From Bacteroides acidifaciens (GTDB lineage Bacteria > Bacteroidota > Bacteroidia > Bacteroidales > Bacteroidaceae): 64,000 bases of DNA. This document shows, one piece after another, positions 35,909-45,158 of this stretch. Made by a program: the position numbers and the translations under genes. Numbering within the stretch: the stretch's first letter is position 1; each line of letters starts with the position of its first letter. The stretch lies in NCBI RefSeq assembly GCF_903181435.1, contig NZ_CAEUHO010000001.1, positions 2,294,001 to 2,358,000 of the forward strand, given 5' to 3'. The notes beneath the pieces were generated by a model that made no database searches, had not been told where the DNA came from, and was given only the letters and a program-made list of their open reading frames with translations.

Positions 35909-37663
35909 CTAATCCCTAAGCGAATCCTGCGCTTTCTTAAATTCGTAGGGTGTCATTCCTGTCTTTTTCTTGAAGAGGTTGTATAAAATCGGTGTACTGT
36001 TAAAGCCGGACTCATCCGCTATGGCACGTATTGTATAATTGGGATATTTCTTCATCAATTTGATTGCATAAGTAATACGCAATTCATTGATATACCCGTT
36101 AAAGTTAGTCCCCGTACATTCACGTATCATCCGGGCAAAACGTGCATTATTCAGATGCACTATCTGCGCCAGGTCTTCTCTTGACAGTTCCGGTGAGAGA
36201 TATAACTGCTTTTGAAGGACTATCCGGTTCAATTCATGAAATATCTTCTTGTTCTCTTCCTCTTCACCGCTGACCTTATCCGTTTCATTCAGTTCTTCCT
36301 GTTCTTCAGACGAAATGACTTCCGGCTCTATTTCTGACGTGACAGCCAGTTGTTCGTATGCTTCCGACAACCGATTGTCGTCTTTCCTATTGGAGATTCT
36401 TTCGTTTATAAGCCGGGCAAGCATCCTGTTCTTATACTCGACTATATGATTGAAATGCCACAAACGCCATACAACAAACAGAGTCAGCACCACAATACAT
36501 GCAAGGAAGCAGAGAGTTATATTTCTTATTCTCAATTGAAAAGCCTGTTCGGCGATATATTCTTCTTTTTCAGAGACACCATACATTGTATTTAATTCCA
36601 ATGCGGCGTTGTTCCTATCGCGGGTATTGATGCTGTCCGTTATGGCTAAAATCGTTTCATGCACTTCCGCAACTTCTTTGTATTTATGCATACCCAAGTA
36701 TGCTTTCACTTCATGTCGGAGAACAGTCAGATATTGTTCGTTCAAAGTATCTTGCTGAGACTTCATCAGTTCCTTAAACCCTCTGCAGTTATCTATGACT
36801 TTTTCATATTGCCCGAAAAGCATCAAATAAGGGACCGAATACATTTTTCCATCCGGAGTATGTGATTCTTTCTTTGACAAGTATTTCTGATAATATTGCT
36901 CCGCCTTATCATTTTTCTTCTTGGTGCAATAGATATAGGCCAATTGGGCATATAAATAGCTATATTGGCCGTCTACATAACCGTCGGGAATTTCAGGCAA
37001 TGATTGAAGCTGCCCAATCAACTTCTCACGTTCAAAAGCAACTTGCAAAGCCTCATCAATTCGGGAATCAGTCATCAGAAAACTCATTTCTGCTCCATAA
37101 TAACCTGAAAGCAACATCATTTCCCGCATCTCCTTTGAGCCACGCAGCAGTTCAATAGTCCGGTTGAAATAACCATACGCTTTATCTTTAAAAGATAATC
37201 TCCAGTTATTCTCTCCCATGCAGAAGAACAATCTGGCTTTGGCCTCTCTGTTATCTACCTCTTGCGCCTGCCTGATTCCTTCTAATGCATAATGCATACT
37301 TTCATTATATTTGCTCATCATTGACGAGAATTCAGCCAAATATACAGTCATTTTCAGCATGTGTTCCGGGTCTTTCTCGTATATGGAATCAAGCAAATAT
37401 GCTTTTTTCGCATACATAAACGCAAGTTTGTTCATATACATATTACTATATGACAAACTACGCAATTCGTTTATCACCCGCAAAGAAATTGTTTCCTTGT
37501 TCTCCGCTTCGTCCAGTAATTGTAGAGCACGCTCAGAGTCAGAGATATAAATATCCCGGATATACTTTTCAGTATAGAGAGAATCATTATGTATAGTTTT
37601 ATCAGCCCTCGAATATTGATTGTGTACAAATAAAAGCACTAAAATACATACCAAAAAACGCAT
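35909..37663 (-). CDS. Membrane-bound TPR/AraC-type transcriptional regulator
   Basis: A 584-aa protein with a signal sequence (MRFLVCILVLLFVHNQYSRA), a TPR-rich periplasmic part (to about residue 380), one membrane helix (ITLCFLACIVVLTLFVVWRL) and a cytoplasmic AraC-type DNA-binding domain at the C-terminus (about 480-584, ending GMTPYEFKKAQDSLRD). This layout is common in Bacteroides and implies one-component sensing across the membrane. A -7 box TACCTTTG is at 37694-37701. The target genes are unknown; no PUL adjoins it. Confidence 0.88.
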   Translation of the reverse strand: MRFLVCILVLLFVHNQYSRADKTIHNDSLYTEKYIRDIYISDSERALQLLDEAENKETISLRVINELRSLSYSNMYMNKLAFMYAKKAYLLDSIYEKDPEHMLKMTVYLAEFSSMMSKYNESMHYALEGIRQAQEVDNREAKARLFFCMGENNWRLSFKDKAYGYFNRTIELLRGSKEMREMMLLSGYYGAEMSFLMTDSRIDEALQVAFEREKLIGQLQSLPEIPDGYVDGQYSYLYAQLAYIYCTKKKNDKAEQYYQKYLSKKESHTPDGKMYSVPYLMLFGQYEKVIDNCRGFKELMKSQQDTLNEQYLTVLRHEVKAYLGMHKYKEVAEVHETILAITDSINTRDRNNAALELNTMYGVSEKEEYIAEQAFQLRIRNITLCFLACIVVLTLFVVWRLWHFNHIVEYKNRMLARLINERISNRKDDNRLSEAYEQLAVTSEIEPEVISSEEQEELNETDKVSGEEEENKKIFHELNRIVLQKQLYLSPELSREDLAQIVHLNNARFARMIRECTGTNFNGYINELRITYAIKLMKKYPNYTIRAIADESGFNSTPILYNLFKKKTGMTPYEFKKAQDSLRD

Positions 37664-37693
37664 AAAATCTTACCGTGTTTAATCATTTAGCAT

Positions 37694-37701
37694 CAAAGGT
37701 A
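37694..37701 (-). promoter_or_regulatory. -7 box of the TPR/AraC gene
   Basis: CAAAGGTA on the + strand reads TACCTTTG on the minus strand, 31 bp upstream of the ATG at 37663. Confidence 0.6.
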
Positions 37702-37815
37702 TGTATTTTCTATATAAAGTGCAAGTAGGAATTTAATTAAAAAAGACCAGTCCCGAACCCGTATGTTCCCCATCTCCTGTGCGAATAAAACCGATAGTGG
37801 AGGGATGATCGATAA

Positions 37816-38049
37816 AACGTTGATTCACAACACAGAAAATTTATCTTAATAATTCTTTTTATTTTCTTATTTACTACAACAGGCACAGGAACTTTTAATT
37901 TTCCATTTGTTTTGTATCATACCATACCGGAATTATTCGGTTCATTTATTCCACTGGACAATGAACAATCGAAGGGCATAGACCATTTTGCTTATACATT
38001 GGGCGAATATGCCAATGGCGATGAGTGGAAAGAAACTAAGTTAGAATAA
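37816..38049 (+). pseudogene. Start-less small ORF with hydrophobic segment, possible gene remnant
   Basis: From 37816 to the TAA at 38047-38049 the frame stays open for 77 codons without an ATG. It reads a hydrophobic stretch (KFILIILFIFLF) followed by FPFVLYHTIPELFGSFIPLD and a polar end. The composition looks protein-like, so this may be the tail of a lost gene or use an unusual start. I do not recognise the family. It ends 33 bp before the MscS gene. Confidence 0.35.
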
Positions 38050-38082
38050 TAATCATGATGTATAATTAAAATCAATTCGAGT

Positions 38083-39183
38083 ATGTTAGAAAATGAAATT
38101 TGGGGAAATTCCGTTCAGAACTGGATAATTTCCATACTTATTATTGTCGCGGCGATTGTTATTGTGAAGTTAATCACGCTATTAAGCAAAAGAGTACTCA
38201 AACCCTTAACAGACCGGACCAAGAATCAACTGGATAATATTATCTTTTATTCTCTCGAACCGCCTGTCAAGTTTGCAATTATTCTACTGGGTATCTGGAT
38301 AGCTATTCATCGGTTGGTATATCCGGACAGCTTTGTGAAAGTAGTGGATAACATTTACCGTATTCTGATTGTATTGGATATTACCTGGGTATTCGCCCGT
38401 TTATTCAGCGGTTTGCTTCAGGTTTACTGGGGACGTCGTTCAAACGGTCAGAATAATAAAATGCTGCCGATTATTAAAAGGACAATTCTGGTTGTTGTCT
38501 GGATTATCGGTCTTGTAATGGCATTGAGTAATGTAGGAGTGAATATCAGCGCATTATTAGGAACCCTGGGTATCGGTGGTATCGCATTTGCTTTGGCAGC
38601 ACAAGACACGGTAAAGAATGTGTTCGGAGCCTTCACCCTTCTGACAGACAAGCCTTTCAATATCGGAGACACTATTCGTTTCGACAGTATCGAAGGAACA
38701 GTAATCGATATAGGTATCCGGAGTACAAGGATTATGAACAATGATAAACGTATCATCACTATCCCGAACTATAAGATTACCGACTCTTCTATCATCAATA
38801 TCTCTTCCGAACCGATGCGACGGGTCGCTCTGAAGCTCGGACTGACGTATGACACAACTGCCGAAAAGATGAAAGAAGCTTTGGAGATTTTAAAAGCTCT
38901 TCCACAAAAAGTGGAAAATGTCTCTTCCGGTCCATCGGATGTGGTTGCCGTCTTTACGGAATATTCAGACTCTGCACTAGGCATCATGTATATCTACTAT
39001 ATTAAGAAGCAAGGGAATATATTAGAAGTGACTTCAAATATGAATATGGAGATTCTGGCTTCTTTCAATAAGGCGGGGCTTGAGTTTGCTTTTCCGACAC
39101 AGACGGTTTACATACAAAAAGACGAACCGGAGGATAATGGCAAAATTTCAAAACCAGACTCATCAAAATCAGAAAAGTTCTGA
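38083..39183 (+). CDS. MscS-family mechanosensitive channel
   Basis: A 366-aa inner-membrane protein: membrane helices in residues about 15-130, then the Gly/Ala-rich pore helix (GTLGIGGIAFALAAQDTVKN) and the MscS beta domain (FNIGDTIRF...GTVIDIGIRSTRI). It releases solutes under osmotic downshock. A charged tail ends the protein. It is followed by an exceptionally long perfect hairpin. Confidence 0.93.
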   Translation: MLENEIWGNSVQNWIISILIIVAAIVIVKLITLLSKRVLKPLTDRTKNQLDNIIFYSLEPPVKFAIILLGIWIAIHRLVYPDSFVKVVDNIYRILIVLDITWVFARLFSGLLQVYWGRRSNGQNNKMLPIIKRTILVVVWIIGLVMALSNVGVNISALLGTLGIGGIAFALAAQDTVKNVFGAFTLLTDKPFNIGDTIRFDSIEGTVIDIGIRSTRIMNNDKRIITIPNYKITDSSIINISSEPMRRVALKLGLTYDTTAEKMKEALEILKALPQKVENVSSGPSDVVAVFTEYSDSALGIMYIYYIKKQGNILEVTSNMNMEILASFNKAGLEFAFPTQTVYIQKDEPEDNGKISKPDSSKSEKF

Positions 39184-39210
39184 ATACTTTACGTATAGTA
39201 AAGACAGCTA

Positions 39211-39290
39211 GGATACTAATGATATAAAACCAATAAAGAGGATGCCCTACGGTGAACATCCTCTTTATTGGTTTTATATCATTAGTATCC
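39211..39290. terminator. 34-bp perfect inverted repeat between convergent genes
   Basis: Arms 39211-39244 and 39257-39290 are perfect reverse complements over 34 bp with a 12-base loop. It lies 28 bp after the MscS stop and about 100 bp from the stop of the convergent glycosidase gene. It probably serves as a bidirectional terminator, but the length and perfection are unusual. Confidence 0.75.
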
Positions 39291-39392
39291 ACTAAAAAAT
39301 CGCAAAACAAAACATAGATGCTCATTATCCAAAAGTGATATAAACATTTTTATTTATTAAGCCTCCCCCATTTCTCTTACATCGGAATTCAA

Positions 39393-40757
39393 TTAAAATT
39401 CTGACACAACAAACTCTCCATCTAACCAAGCAATCATGTTCAACACCAATAAATTCCAATTCTGAAAACCTTTATTAAGAATCGGTTCGCCATTATCCGG
39501 GGAGTAATATTCATGTAACGCCCCAAAACGTTCATAATCGTTTCCCAACAGTAATACAGTTTTCTCCGCTAACTCTTTCGCCTCTTCTACAAATCCATAA
39601 GATATCAAACCTTTGAATACAAAATAGTTAACACATATCCATACCGGACCTAGCCAAGAAGAAGGATTACCACTGGCACGTATGTCATACATCTTTTCTA
39701 AAGGTGACAAAGTACGTACTCCGGCAGCAGCATTAAACAGACGGGGATTGCGGTATTGACGTTCTACAATCTCCTTTGCCTGCTCCGGGGTTGCTATTCC
39801 TGCCCACAAAGCCATGAATCCACTCCAGACACTCAGGCGCTGTATCAAACAGTCGTATGTACGGGGTTGACCTGTATGGTAGTGAAAACCGGACGTTTCC
39901 GGCTTTTCTACCGGAAGCAAGTTAAGGTCGACACTGTAATAAAAGCCATCTCGAGGATCCCAACAATGTTTCCGGATATTTTCTTTCAACCTTTCGGCCT
40001 CCTCTTCGAAACGCTTCTCAATATCCGGCATATTCAAACGTCCTGCCAGATACTCCATTGCCAGCAGCTCCTTATACATCAAAGCGTTCAGAAAAATGGA
40101 ACCCGAACTTCCATGAGGACGGTAAAAAGTACTGGGATCATTATCCACGCCAATCATCTCGTCATTTTCCCAATAAAGTAGACCGGTAGCTTTATGCCGA
40201 TGATAATTCAAGTACTTGCCTACGAATGTCTGCAAATTATAGAAACCTTCCCGCAACCATTCGGCATCTCCACCCATTTGTTTTACCACGAATGCGGCAT
40301 GTTGTGCCAATACGGGCTTATGCATATTCGTCTTCCAAGGGTTAATCTTTTGCAGCACTTTCCATCGTTCTTCCGTATCTTCAAAGATACAAATGGGTAT
40401 CCATCCGTCCCCTCCGCCATAATTCAGGAAATTGAGAATGCAACCTTTCTCATACTTCATCAGTTCTTCACAATCGGCTTTCGTACCGTGCTCAACCATA
40501 ATCTGACGCAAAGCTATATCGCTCAACCATGAATCCCAATCCCACAACTGATTGGGATACTGTCCGCTACCCGGAACCAGAAACGGATATTTCAATGCTC
40601 CTATCGGTTCGCGATACATGCCTTTCTTATTCTTGTAAATATGTTGCCGGCATATCATCTTGTATTTCTTGATATTTTCCGCATTTCTTTCCGGCAGTTG
40701 CGCCATTAAAGAAATTCCTATCAAGCAGTTCAGGCATAAAAACAATATCTTTTTCAT
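39393..40757 (-). CDS. GH63/GH37-like (trehalase-fold) glycosidase, PUL 2
   Basis: A secreted (alpha/alpha)6-barrel glycosidase, 454 aa, with a signal peptide ending near ISLMAQ. W72-D-W-D-S-W77 and the C-terminal FGALHEYYSPDNGEP are typical of the GH63 / mannosylglycerate-hydrolase clade and of GH37 trehalases. The predicted activity is an inverting alpha-glycosidase; the sugar is uncertain. It is the last gene of PUL 2 and ends about 100 bp from the long hairpin. Confidence 0.8.
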   Translation of the reverse strand: MKKILFLCLNCLIGISLMAQLPERNAENIKKYKMICRQHIYKNKKGMYREPIGALKYPFLVPGSGQYPNQLWDWDSWLSDIALRQIMVEHGTKADCEELMKYEKGCILNFLNYGGGDGWIPICIFEDTEERWKVLQKINPWKTNMHKPVLAQHAAFVVKQMGGDAEWLREGFYNLQTFVGKYLNYHRHKATGLLYWENDEMIGVDNDPSTFYRPHGSSGSIFLNALMYKELLAMEYLAGRLNMPDIEKRFEEEAERLKENIRKHCWDPRDGFYYSVDLNLLPVEKPETSGFHYHTGQPRTYDCLIQRLSVWSGFMALWAGIATPEQAKEIVERQYRNPRLFNAAAGVRTLSPLEKMYDIRASGNPSSWLGPVWICVNYFVFKGLISYGFVEEAKELAEKTVLLLGNDYERFGALHEYYSPDNGEPILNKGFQNWNLLVLNMIAWLDGEFVVSEF

Positions 40758-40769
40758 AAATGATATTTA

Positions 40770-41477
40770 TTATTTAAGGGCTCCATATAGAGCTTCCGCT
40801 ATCTTCTTCATTCCTTCATCATCAGGATGGGCAATGATGAAATCTTTAGTTATAATGTATGGCTTTCCGTGTATGTCATAAAGAGTGTCTCCGGCTTTCG
40901 GTCGCGAATCATACAGACAGTCTATCCAGTCAATCGGAATAAAAGTGAGCCCGTGTATACGCGCAGCGTTGATGATGGCACGTTCCTTTTCCTCATCTCT
41001 CCAGAAACAACCGGTGATGACTACTTTATTTGCTTTCAGCTTGCAATATTCCACCAACCGAAGGATACCTGATTTAAATGCTTCCTTATCTTGTACGTTT
41101 TCTCCCAGGCGAATGACAATCACATCCTTATCCGCCACATAATCACCAATCAGTGAATCGATGCTACAATTCAGGTTACGTTCCCAATAAGCAATGTTCA
41201 ATGGAGTAACTATCGTGCCGGGACGGTCGTGAGAGAGCATCTTCTCCAATTAATGGCAATAGTCGTTTTCTTCTTTGGATGCCGCCATGCCCCATTCGGA
41301 AAACCATTCAATGTCCGCTTTATATTCGTGCCGGGTAATGGAATTTCCCAAACAAAGAACTTTCAGTGGATTACGAGAACTTTCATCTCCTGCAAAAAAA
41401 GAGGAAGAGGTTGCTTGAACCGCAGTATTTGCACAAAGCAACAGTCCAATAAGGAGAGATGTATAAATTTTATTCAT
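40770..41477 (-). pseudogene. SGNH/GDSL hydrolase interrupted by an in-frame TAA
   Basis: Two pieces in one frame are split by a TAA at 41250-41252. The first, 75 aa, has a signal peptide and the nucleophile block [12 protein letters not shown]. The second, 159 aa, carries the C-terminal HPDDEGM block with the catalytic Asp/His. Both active-site halves are needed, so the gene is disabled unless the stop is misread or a sequencing error. Without the stop it would be a 235-aa secreted SGNH hydrolase, perhaps a deacetylase/esterase of PUL 2. A TTG or ATG just after the stop could restart translation of the second part. Confidence 0.75.
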
Positions 41478-41589
41478 AGTGCAACTAAATAATGTAATGA
41501 TATAAATGCTAATCTGTCATCCAAAGTATAGATAGAAATCTGCATTGGATGACAGATTATGTAATATTATTGCTCGGATAAACCGCTTA

Positions 41590-43215
41590 TCATAATTTCA
41601 TAAATCCGGGTTTGGTATAACTGAATCCTTTCTTGTCCAACCATTGAATGTGCCATTGCAAACGACTGACAAAATCGGCCCAACTGCGTTGACTTCCCCA
41701 TGATACTTCCGAAAAAGCCTGAAGAGAAGGAAATGTTTGTTGTCCGAACTTCCGTTCGTTAGGGATTCTTTCCGTCCACACGCAAGCCTGGAATCCTAAT
41801 AAATTATTTTTTGCGATTCCGGGAAAATCCGGTTCAAAATCAAAATTGTACAGTGAATTCAGCAATTCATCCGTCGGGTCATAGATAAAGTAAAAACGTT
41901 TCCATTCCATAAATACAAGTGGAAAACCTTGTTGGGTAATAGCGCTTGCAGAGTCCGAACGCCAGTTACGCCAAAAGGTATAGGTCATATCCAAAGGTTT
42001 GGCCGCATCGAATGCATCGTCCCACCCCATTACTTTCTTACCTTTACTTTTCACATAATCCACCATTATTTTCATGAAGTGGGTTTGCAAATCCACCACA
42101 TTCGTGTATCCCTTTTCTTTCATCAGGCGTTGACATGATGCACATTGTTTCCAGCACTCTTTTTCCACTTCATCTCCTCCTATATGAAAGTAAGGAGAAG
42201 GAAAAAGAGCTATCACTTCGTCGAGCATCGACTTGACAAGCGTGTAAGTCGACTCTTTGGAGACACAGATTGGATCGGAGAATTCTTCTCCCCAACCGAT
42301 TCCCCCTTTGCACGACAGCTCGGGATATACCCTGATAGCAGCCGAGAAATGCCCTGGCATATCTATTTCAGGAATAATATCAATTCCTCTGTCGGAAGCA
42401 TATCGAATAAGTTCTTTTATCTCTTCCTGCGTGTAGTAACCGCCGTATTGGTTGCCTTTTACAAAACGTGAATCCAGTTCGTAATCCCGATCGGTTTGGG
42501 ATTTATCTATACACTCCTTATCGAACCGGTCGAATTCACGCCAGCCACCTTTCACCGCCAATTCAGGGTGAGTTTTCATTTCAATGCGCCATCCCTCATC
42601 ATCCGTCAAATGAATCTGAAATTTGTTTATTTTATAAAACGACAGGCAATCAACCAGTTTTTTCAGATAATCCATCGTAAACATATGGCGGGCTACGTCT
42701 AAATGAAAGCCGCGCCAAGCATATTGTGGAGCATCTTGCACTGTCGCCAAAGGAAGTTGCTTGATTCCTCCCTGAACTGTGGCTTGTTCCAACGCTTGCC
42801 TTACTGTCTGCACACCCCATAGCAGTCCGGCATCGGTAGCATAATAAATACATATCTTGTCTGTCTCCATTGCCAGACGATATCCTTCTTCTGGCAACTC
42901 CGCATCCTTGGATATTTGGATAAATGCACGCTCATTGGCAGTCTCGCTGACAACAAAAGACAGGTCTTTCAATGTCTGCACCAAGAGTTGCCGGATGGCA
43001 ACTGGCAACTCTTGGCTGATTGTCATCTGTTTGGGAAGCGTCAAGGCCCCCTCTTTATAATCTATTTTTTCCGGTAGCGGCATGAAAGACAGACGGCGTA
43101 ATTGTGTTTGCACAGAGCCACTGTCCGCTTCATTGTCCTTACATGACAAAGAGACAAAAAAACAAGCCAATAGAAGAAACAAAATACTGGTTCTTTTCAT
43201 ACTGTAATTATTCAT
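41590..43215 (-). CDS. GH20 beta-N-acetylhexosaminidase, PUL 2
   Basis: A 541-aa lipoprotein (lipobox LSC near residue 25). The N-terminal GH20b-type domain is followed by a TIM barrel with the catalytic pair D348-E349 in FHIGGDEVEKECW. It removes terminal beta-GlcNAc or beta-GalNAc by substrate-assisted catalysis. An alternative start is M6. It lies 25 bp after susD in the PUL 2 operon. Confidence 0.94.
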   Translation of the reverse strand: MNNYSMKRTSILFLLLACFFVSLSCKDNEADSGSVQTQLRRLSFMPLPEKIDYKEGALTLPKQMTISQELPVAIRQLLVQTLKDLSFVVSETANERAFIQISKDAELPEEGYRLAMETDKICIYYATDAGLLWGVQTVRQALEQATVQGGIKQLPLATVQDAPQYAWRGFHLDVARHMFTMDYLKKLVDCLSFYKINKFQIHLTDDEGWRIEMKTHPELAVKGGWREFDRFDKECIDKSQTDRDYELDSRFVKGNQYGGYYTQEEIKELIRYASDRGIDIIPEIDMPGHFSAAIRVYPELSCKGGIGWGEEFSDPICVSKESTYTLVKSMLDEVIALFPSPYFHIGGDEVEKECWKQCASCQRLMKEKGYTNVVDLQTHFMKIMVDYVKSKGKKVMGWDDAFDAAKPLDMTYTFWRNWRSDSASAITQQGFPLVFMEWKRFYFIYDPTDELLNSLYNFDFEPDFPGIAKNNLLGFQACVWTERIPNERKFGQQTFPSLQAFSEVSWGSQRSWADFVSRLQWHIQWLDKKGFSYTKPGFMKL

Positions 43216-43240
43216 TTTTTGTTTACTATTTTGTTATACA

Positions 43241-45148
43241 TTACCACCATCCGGGCAACTGCCTTAGGTTGGGGTTGATATCAATTTCGGTTTGTGGCAC
43301 AGGCAACCAATAGCTGACAAATCGCCGTGTGATATAAGGCATTCTTTTGTAAAAAGCCTTCGGGTTATTGGCGTCATCACTCTTTAAGGTACCGGCAAAG
43401 TTCATTCCATAGAAGTCACCGGAAAGCAATTCCTTTTTCTTCCATCTGCGTATATCGTGGAAACGGTATGCACTCTCACAGTTCAATTCCACACGACGTT
43501 CGAGAAGAATGGCTTCTCTCATGCTTTTTTGGTCTGACGGAATCGCCACGTCACCCTCTTCCAAACCATAGCCCGGTATACCAGCACGTTCTCTGACCAG
43601 ATTGACATATTTCAACACTTCCTTTCTATTTGCAACGTAGTCTATTTCGTTCAGACATTCTGCATAACCCAAATAGAAATCAGCCAGTCGATAGATAATT
43701 GCCAACCGCTTGGGATAAGCATTATTTCTTGGGTCGGCATCGGGATGTGACTTTTTACGAACTAGATACCCATTTTGCGGAGCATCGTGAGACGGACCGC
43801 CATCCTTGCCGTTGTGATAGAAATCGGTCGCCCTGTTCGCTTTGCGGAACCAGCAATCGTTAAACAACACCGATACGTAGAATCGAGCCTCCCGATTGCA
43901 ATACATATTGTATGTGCCCGCCAACGTAACCTTGTTCTGTTCCTGATTCTCATTGCCCTGCACCTCTTTCCATCGGGTAGGCCTTTCCTCATCCTCTGTA
44001 GAAAATCCTCTTTCCGTATATCCGGAAGCTGGATTAATTTTGGGTGAACCATCTGGATTATATCCCAAAATAGGGCGTAGTCCATTGCTCATGAAGAAGT
44101 CATCGACAAGTCCCTGAGTGACACCGAGTGCACCCGACCCACCATAACCTCGGGGAGTAGCGGCGAAATCCCATGACCAGTAGCCGCTACCTACGCGACC
44201 AAATAAAATTTCTTTATTGCCTTGGTCATAAGCACGCATCATTACGTTCTGATAAGAGAGAAACGGATCAATCGTTCCGTCACTCAGTCGTTCGTAGTAC
44301 AACTCATGTCCTGCTTTATCTGCTTCTTTCAACAACTCTTCATAAGCTTCTTTGGCCTTGACCCACTTTTTAGGATCTACCACTGGATTGAATATATTTT
44401 CGCCACGTGCATTCTGATATCCTCTGAAATCAGGATTTCCATTCACCAACGGACTGGCTGCGAACTGAAGAAGCTTGGCTCTTGCAGCTAAACTGGCAAT
44501 AGAGGTGATTCTTCCATATTTTTTCGTATCGATATAGCTGGGAGGAAGAATCCTTGCCACCTCTTTATATTCATTGTCAATCCAATCCACTACCCTGTCA
44601 AACGGCTCCTGCATCACAAAGAAATCACTACCCGAACTACTCGGATCTACGGTACCTGTATATAAAGGAATCGCCCCATAAAATTTTAATAACTGGTCAT
44701 GGAAAAAGGCAATCAGAAACCTGCATTCCGCTTTCATATATTCTACCTCTTCCTCAGTCAGAAGCTGTTCGGGTAACGGTTTTACATTTTCGATAAACAA
44801 ATAAGCTGCACGTATTTTTTTCGGTAACCGATTCCAATAGTCCATAATCCAATGACTCGATGGTGTCCAGTTACCTTTTTCATACGAAATGATGTTTACT
44901 CCGAATCCTTCCCACTGCACAGAGGGATTCAAGTCGTCACCCATAGCATCGATATCACGGTCTTGATCGCAGTTGGGGTCAGGAAGTCCTGTATAGATGC
45001 CGGCGAGCCATTCTTCCACTCTCAATTTGTCGTTAAACACCATTTCCAGTGTCAACTGATTATCCGGTTCCTTATCAAGGTAGTCGGCACAAGATGAGCA
45101 AGGCAACATACATAAGATGAGGAACAAATATTGATAAATATATTTCAT
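43241..45148 (-). CDS. SusD/RagB-family lipoprotein (PUL 2)
   Basis: A 635-aa lipoprotein; signal MKYIYQYLFLILCMLPCSSC, then ADYLDKEPDNQLTLEMVF, the classic SusD start. The C-terminal SusD segment (LLERRVELNCESAYRFHDIRRW) is intact, ending QLPGWW. It forms the glycan-binding lid on the adjacent SusC, 10 bp downstream of susC. Confidence 0.95.
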   Translation of the reverse strand: MKYIYQYLFLILCMLPCSSCADYLDKEPDNQLTLEMVFNDKLRVEEWLAGIYTGLPDPNCDQDRDIDAMGDDLNPSVQWEGFGVNIISYEKGNWTPSSHWIMDYWNRLPKKIRAAYLFIENVKPLPEQLLTEEEVEYMKAECRFLIAFFHDQLLKFYGAIPLYTGTVDPSSSGSDFFVMQEPFDRVVDWIDNEYKEVARILPPSYIDTKKYGRITSIASLAARAKLLQFAASPLVNGNPDFRGYQNARGENIFNPVVDPKKWVKAKEAYEELLKEADKAGHELYYERLSDGTIDPFLSYQNVMMRAYDQGNKEILFGRVGSGYWSWDFAATPRGYGGSGALGVTQGLVDDFFMSNGLRPILGYNPDGSPKINPASGYTERGFSTEDEERPTRWKEVQGNENQEQNKVTLAGTYNMYCNREARFYVSVLFNDCWFRKANRATDFYHNGKDGGPSHDAPQNGYLVRKKSHPDADPRNNAYPKRLAIIYRLADFYLGYAECLNEIDYVANRKEVLKYVNLVRERAGIPGYGLEEGDVAIPSDQKSMREAILLERRVELNCESAYRFHDIRRWKKKELLSGDFYGMNFAGTLKSDDANNPKAFYKRMPYITRRFVSYWLPVPQTEIDINPNLRQLPGWW

Positions 45149-45158
45149 AGTTCTCTTT

